64,000 nt of DNA, from NCBI RefSeq assembly GCF_002797395.1, contig NZ_KZ454943.1, forward strand, positions 547,315-611,314. Reading direction: 5' to 3'. Both the position numbers and the translations under genes were made by a program. This document shows positions 61,258 through 64,000 of this stretch, one piece after another; position 1 is the stretch's first letter; every line of letters begins with the position of its first letter. The notes under the pieces are model-generated. The model saw only the letters and a list, made by a program, of their open reading frames with translations, ran no database searches and was not told where the DNA came from. This stretch comes from Bacillus solitudinis. GTDB taxonomy: Bacteria; Bacillota; Bacilli; Bacillales; Bacillaceae_D.

Positions 61258-62085
61258 TTATCCTTTAACTGCTCCTGCAGTAACACCTTTCGTAATCTTC
61301 TCATTGAAAATGGCATAGATAATGATGGCTGGAATAGACGTTAACACCATGACCGCAAACTGAGAACCATAATCAGATGAGTATTGTCCTGCAAAATTCA
61401 TAACGGAGAATGGCAAGGTCTTCAACCTATCATCACTTAAAAATGTATAGGCCATAATAAATTCATTCCAACAAGTAAGGAATGTTGTCACAGCAACCGT
61501 AACAATAGCTGGCATTGTAAGCGGTAAAATAATTTGGAATACTATTCGGTATATACTTGCACCGTCTATCACGGCTGACTCCTCTACTGATCTAGGAATA
61601 CTTCTCATAAAACCTGTTAAAATAAATGTACTAAACGGTACAGAAACAGCGGTATATGGAAGAATTAACCCCCAATAAGAATTTGTTAACCCTAGCGCCC
61701 TAAAGATTGTAAAGTTAGGTAAGAGTGTAGCGTGTATTGGAATCATGATTCCTAACAATATAATAACAAAAAAGAATTTATTCCATTTCCATGACATCCT
61801 AGTAAACGCATAGGCCATTGATAAAGAAATGACTACGGTCAAAACGATGGTAGTTCCAGAAACTAAAATACTATTAAATAAGTATCTAACAAAATTCCCT
61901 TCTATCCAAGCATTCGTATAATTTTCCCACTTTATCACATCTGGCCATACCAGGATCTTATCTGAGTAAAATTCACTTGAATCTACCAACGAAAAATTAA
62001 TTAACCAAATTAAAGGAAACAACTGAATGCTAGCAACCAAGAGTAAAAAGATCCATAGCATTAGACGTTTGGATTTCGACATCAT
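61258..62085 (-). CDS. Carbohydrate ABC transporter permease (MalG type), second system
   Basis: 275 residues, six helices, EAA loop SAVIDGASIYRIVFQIILPLTMPAI. Start at the ATG behind AAGGAGTGAAG; the GTG two codons earlier is inside the ribosome site. Second gene of a two-permease unit. Confidence 0.92.
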   Translation of the reverse strand: MMSKSKRLMLWIFLLLVASIQLFPLIWLINFSLVDSSEFYSDKILVWPDVIKWENYTNAWIEGNFVRYLFNSILVSGTTIVLTVVISLSMAYAFTRMSWKWNKFFFVIILLGIMIPIHATLLPNFTIFRALGLTNSYWGLILPYTAVSVPFSTFILTGFMRSIPRSVEESAVIDGASIYRIVFQIILPLTMPAIVTVAVTTFLTCWNEFIMAYTFLSDDRLKTLPFSVMNFAGQYSSDYGSQFAVMVLTSIPAIIIYAIFNEKITKGVTAGAVKG

Positions 62086-62097
62086 CTTCACTCCTTA

Positions 62098-62988
62098 TCA
62101 ATAGTCGAGATTTTTGTTATTTGTTATTTTGTTTAACAAGAATGTAATTAGCAAGCAAAAAACAATAAACATGATAGAAATTGCATTTGCATAGCCATAA
62201 TTACTAGCTGAAAACGCTTGATTATATAGGTATACCGCCACGAACTGGGTAGAGTCTCCCGGACCTCCGTTTGTTGTAAGGAAAACAGTCTCCATTTGTT
62301 TAAATGCTGTTATCATCGCTAACACAATCTGCACCGATATTACTGGAGATAATAGTGGCAATGTAATATGCCAATGTAATTTTAATCCTTTCGCTCCATC
62401 TAACCTAGCAGCTTCGTATAACTCCGTTGGAATCCCCTTAATCCCAGCATAATAAAATAATAATCCCCATCCAAAGCCTGCCCAAATTAAGATAACAAGT
62501 AGTGAACCGAGTGCAGTTGATGAGTCACCCAGCCAAGCATGTTGAAAGGCGCCAAGTCCAATCGCTGATAATATTTTATTAAAGATCCCAAATGTAGGGT
62601 CTAACACGGAAAGCCACATTCTCGAAATAACGACAACTGACAATACACATGGAATAAAGAAAATTGTTCGAAACCATTTCTCCGCTTTTCCACCAATTCG
62701 ATCTAATAATATTGCAAAGAAAATACAAATCGGATGTTGAATTAAAATAAATCCTAAACCTAGCAACAATGCATTCCTTATAGAAAACCAAAAACGACTG
62801 TCCTCAAATAATAATGCTTTATAATTACTTAATCCTACCATCTCAATAGGAGTTCCAGGTGCTAATGTACTCGTAAATGAATAATATCCACTTAAAATAA
62901 TAGGTGCAACGAATGTCAGTAAAAAAAATGCAATTCCTGGGAAGACAAAGATAAAGATTGCAAGTTTATCGCTATATACTTTATGCAA
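62098..62988 (-). CDS. Carbohydrate ABC transporter permease (UgpA/MalF type), second system
   Basis: 296 residues, six helices, EAA loop EAARLDGAKGLKLHWHITLPLLSP. AAGGAG lies 8 nt before a TTG giving (M)HKVYSDKLAIF; the ATG 14 codons upstream (63030) has no ribosome site. TTG is therefore preferred. No binding-protein or ATPase gene lies between it and the AraC regulator, so the binding protein must be encoded elsewhere. Confidence 0.9.
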   Translation of the reverse strand: MHKVYSDKLAIFIFVFPGIAFFLLTFVAPIILSGYYSFTSTLAPGTPIEMVGLSNYKALLFEDSRFWFSIRNALLLGLGFILIQHPICIFFAILLDRIGGKAEKWFRTIFFIPCVLSVVVISRMWLSVLDPTFGIFNKILSAIGLGAFQHAWLGDSSTALGSLLVILIWAGFGWGLLFYYAGIKGIPTELYEAARLDGAKGLKLHWHITLPLLSPVISVQIVLAMITAFKQMETVFLTTNGGPGDSTQFVAVYLYNQAFSASNYGYANAISIMFIVFCLLITFLLNKITNNKNLDY

Positions 62989-63200
62989 TGGTGCCACTCC
63001 TTCCGAATAATGGGTTTTCCCATCATCCAACTTTTGTATTATTACGTTTGTTTTTCATCATAACAATCAGACATGCGTTAGTAAGTAGAGAATAGGAGGA
63101 TAAGGTTTAGAATTATCAAAAGTTTTTTTGTTATTAAATAAATGCTAGTCTCGATTATCGGAAAATATTTTTTTTTTACAAAAACAGTGAGAACGAAAAA

Positions 63201-63234
63201 ACTCACAAACATTGATGCAACATCATTTGTGAGT
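63201..63234 (-). terminator. Terminator of the AraC-family gene
   Basis: ACTCACAAACATTGATG / CATCATTTGTGAGT stem with TTTTTT on the minus strand, 28 bp past the stop. Confidence 0.85.
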
Positions 63235-63261
63235 TCTTATCTTTTATATTTTTCCGGCTAG

Positions 63262-64000
63262 TCAAGGCGATGACTTTTTAGCAGTAGCGTTCTTTTTAAA
63301 GCTATTAGGAGTTCTTCCCATATATTTTTTAAATTGCCTTGAAAAAATACAAGGGTCTTCGTATCCAACATGGCTAGCAACACTTTTTACTGAATTACCT
63401 TCATTTAACAAACGTTCGGCATAATGAAATTTAGCATTTAGACGATACTGTATGGGAGATAAACCTACCATTTTTTTAAATAATTTTCTGAGATTTTCAT
63501 AGCTCATATTAAATGATGCAGCGACATCTTCAAGAGAGATCGCTTTATCATAGTCTAGGCATAATATCTGCTTTGCTCCGGAGATTATGGTATTGACGTC
63601 CGTGTCAGGTATTTCACTATTTTCATTATGTAAGCATATGAGCAACTTTTGTGCATTAAAAAAGACTTCTGTAAGATCAGATTGATTATTTGAAGATTCT
63701 AGCTGAAATAATAAATCATTAAACCACTGTTCCAAATAAGGTTTTACATTTATTTCAAATACAGTTTTTTTAATATTTAATAGATTTAGGGAGGCAAGTG
63801 CATGAACAATATCCTTGTCCATACTAAGTTGAAATTCATACCATGGCTCAGAAGGTTCAATTAGAATGGTATATTTATTGCCTGGAAAGAGCTGACAAAA
63901 TGAATTAGGGGAAAGAGAGTATTCTTTTCCTGTTTCATCAATCAAGCTACCGTACCCATGAATCAGTACAAAACAACTATAATGTTTGTTATGAATATTA
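63262..64000 (-). CDS. AraC-family regulator (5' end beyond window)
   Basis: C-terminal two thirds of an AraC/XylS regulator. The frame is open to the right edge (residues HYSCFVLIHGYGSLIDETGK), so the true start lies outside. Visible: the end of a cupin-like sensing domain, then two helix-turn-helix motifs, ISLEDVAASFNMSYENLRKLFKK and NSVKSVASHVGYEDPCIFSRQFKKYMGRTPNSF. It lies upstream of and in line with the permease pair, whose expression it probably activates in response to the transported sugar. Confidence 0.88.
   Translation of the reverse strand, partial: NIHNKHYSCFVLIHGYGSLIDETGKEYSLSPNSFCQLFPGNKYTILIEPSEPWYEFQLSMDKDIVHALASLNLLNIKKTVFEINVKPYLEQWFNDLLFQLESSNNQSDLTEVFFNAQKLLICLHNENSEIPDTDVNTIISGAKQILCLDYDKAISLEDVAASFNMSYENLRKLFKKMVGLSPIQYRLNAKFHYAERLLNEGNSVKSVASHVGYEDPCIFSRQFKKYMGRTPNSFKKNATAKKSSP

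Overview
The window is low-GC chromosomal DNA from an endospore-forming member of the Bacillaceae. Supporting markers are a spore germinant-receptor operon, a gamma-type small acid-soluble spore protein, Sda, a Spo0E-like phosphatase, DesK/Des and Bacillus-style cre and Fur sites. Gene content (two GH42 beta-galactosidases, pectate lyase, beta-helix protein, GH3 enzyme, two carbohydrate ABC systems, a TRAP transporter) suggests a soil or plant-litter saprophyte. The exact species cannot be read from the sequence.

Layout. 1-2.4 kb: membrane-fluidity sensor desK (cut by the left edge) and desaturase des. 2.5-6.5 kb: four-gene germinant receptor operon (A-C-D-B). 6.7-8 kb: short genes, including sda with a LexA-like box in its promoter. 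8.3-12.2 kb: flavin monooxygenase, HAD phosphatase, an enlarged gamma-SASP and rpiA. 12.3-18.9 kb: one long minus-strand operon (LacI regulator, PfkB sugar kinase, hexulose-phosphate synthase, hexulose-phosphate isomerase, TRAP P-Q-M, KdgF-like cupin) read from one promoter with a cre-like site and three tandem operators. 19-22.5 kb: DUF3231 protein, serA behind a ZTP riboswitch, and a YkuD L,D-transpeptidase.

22.6-31.7 kb is a metal/stress segment: a Met-rich peptide, a SHOCT protein, a cadCA operon in which cadA has an in-frame UGA at the first Cys of its GFTCxxC motif, a two-component system, a BNR-repeat lipoprotein, a DsbD/TauE-type membrane protein, and a c-di-GMP-I riboswitch ahead of a small HTH-like protein. 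31.8-36.8 kb: divergent, Fur-boxed siderophore uptake genes with a FhuF reductase. 36.8-39.7 kb: a YmaF His-rich protein, a Spo0E-like phosphatase and an exported repeat protein.

40.2-64 kb is carbohydrate territory: a beta-helix/ricin-lectin protein, a pectate lyase, a mobile-element scar (broken YesM-type kinase, decayed integrase, 3' half of a tRNA-Val), a GH42-ABC-GntR/LacI galactoside/arabinoside locus, a large secreted GH3 enzyme, a permease pair and an AraC regulator cut by the right edge. Secreted lyases could feed uronates to the TRAP/KdgF/kinase operon, but that link is inference. A four-copy dispersed repeat family (about 100-150 bp) sits between genes at 1.1, 7.4, 29.9 and 40.1 kb.
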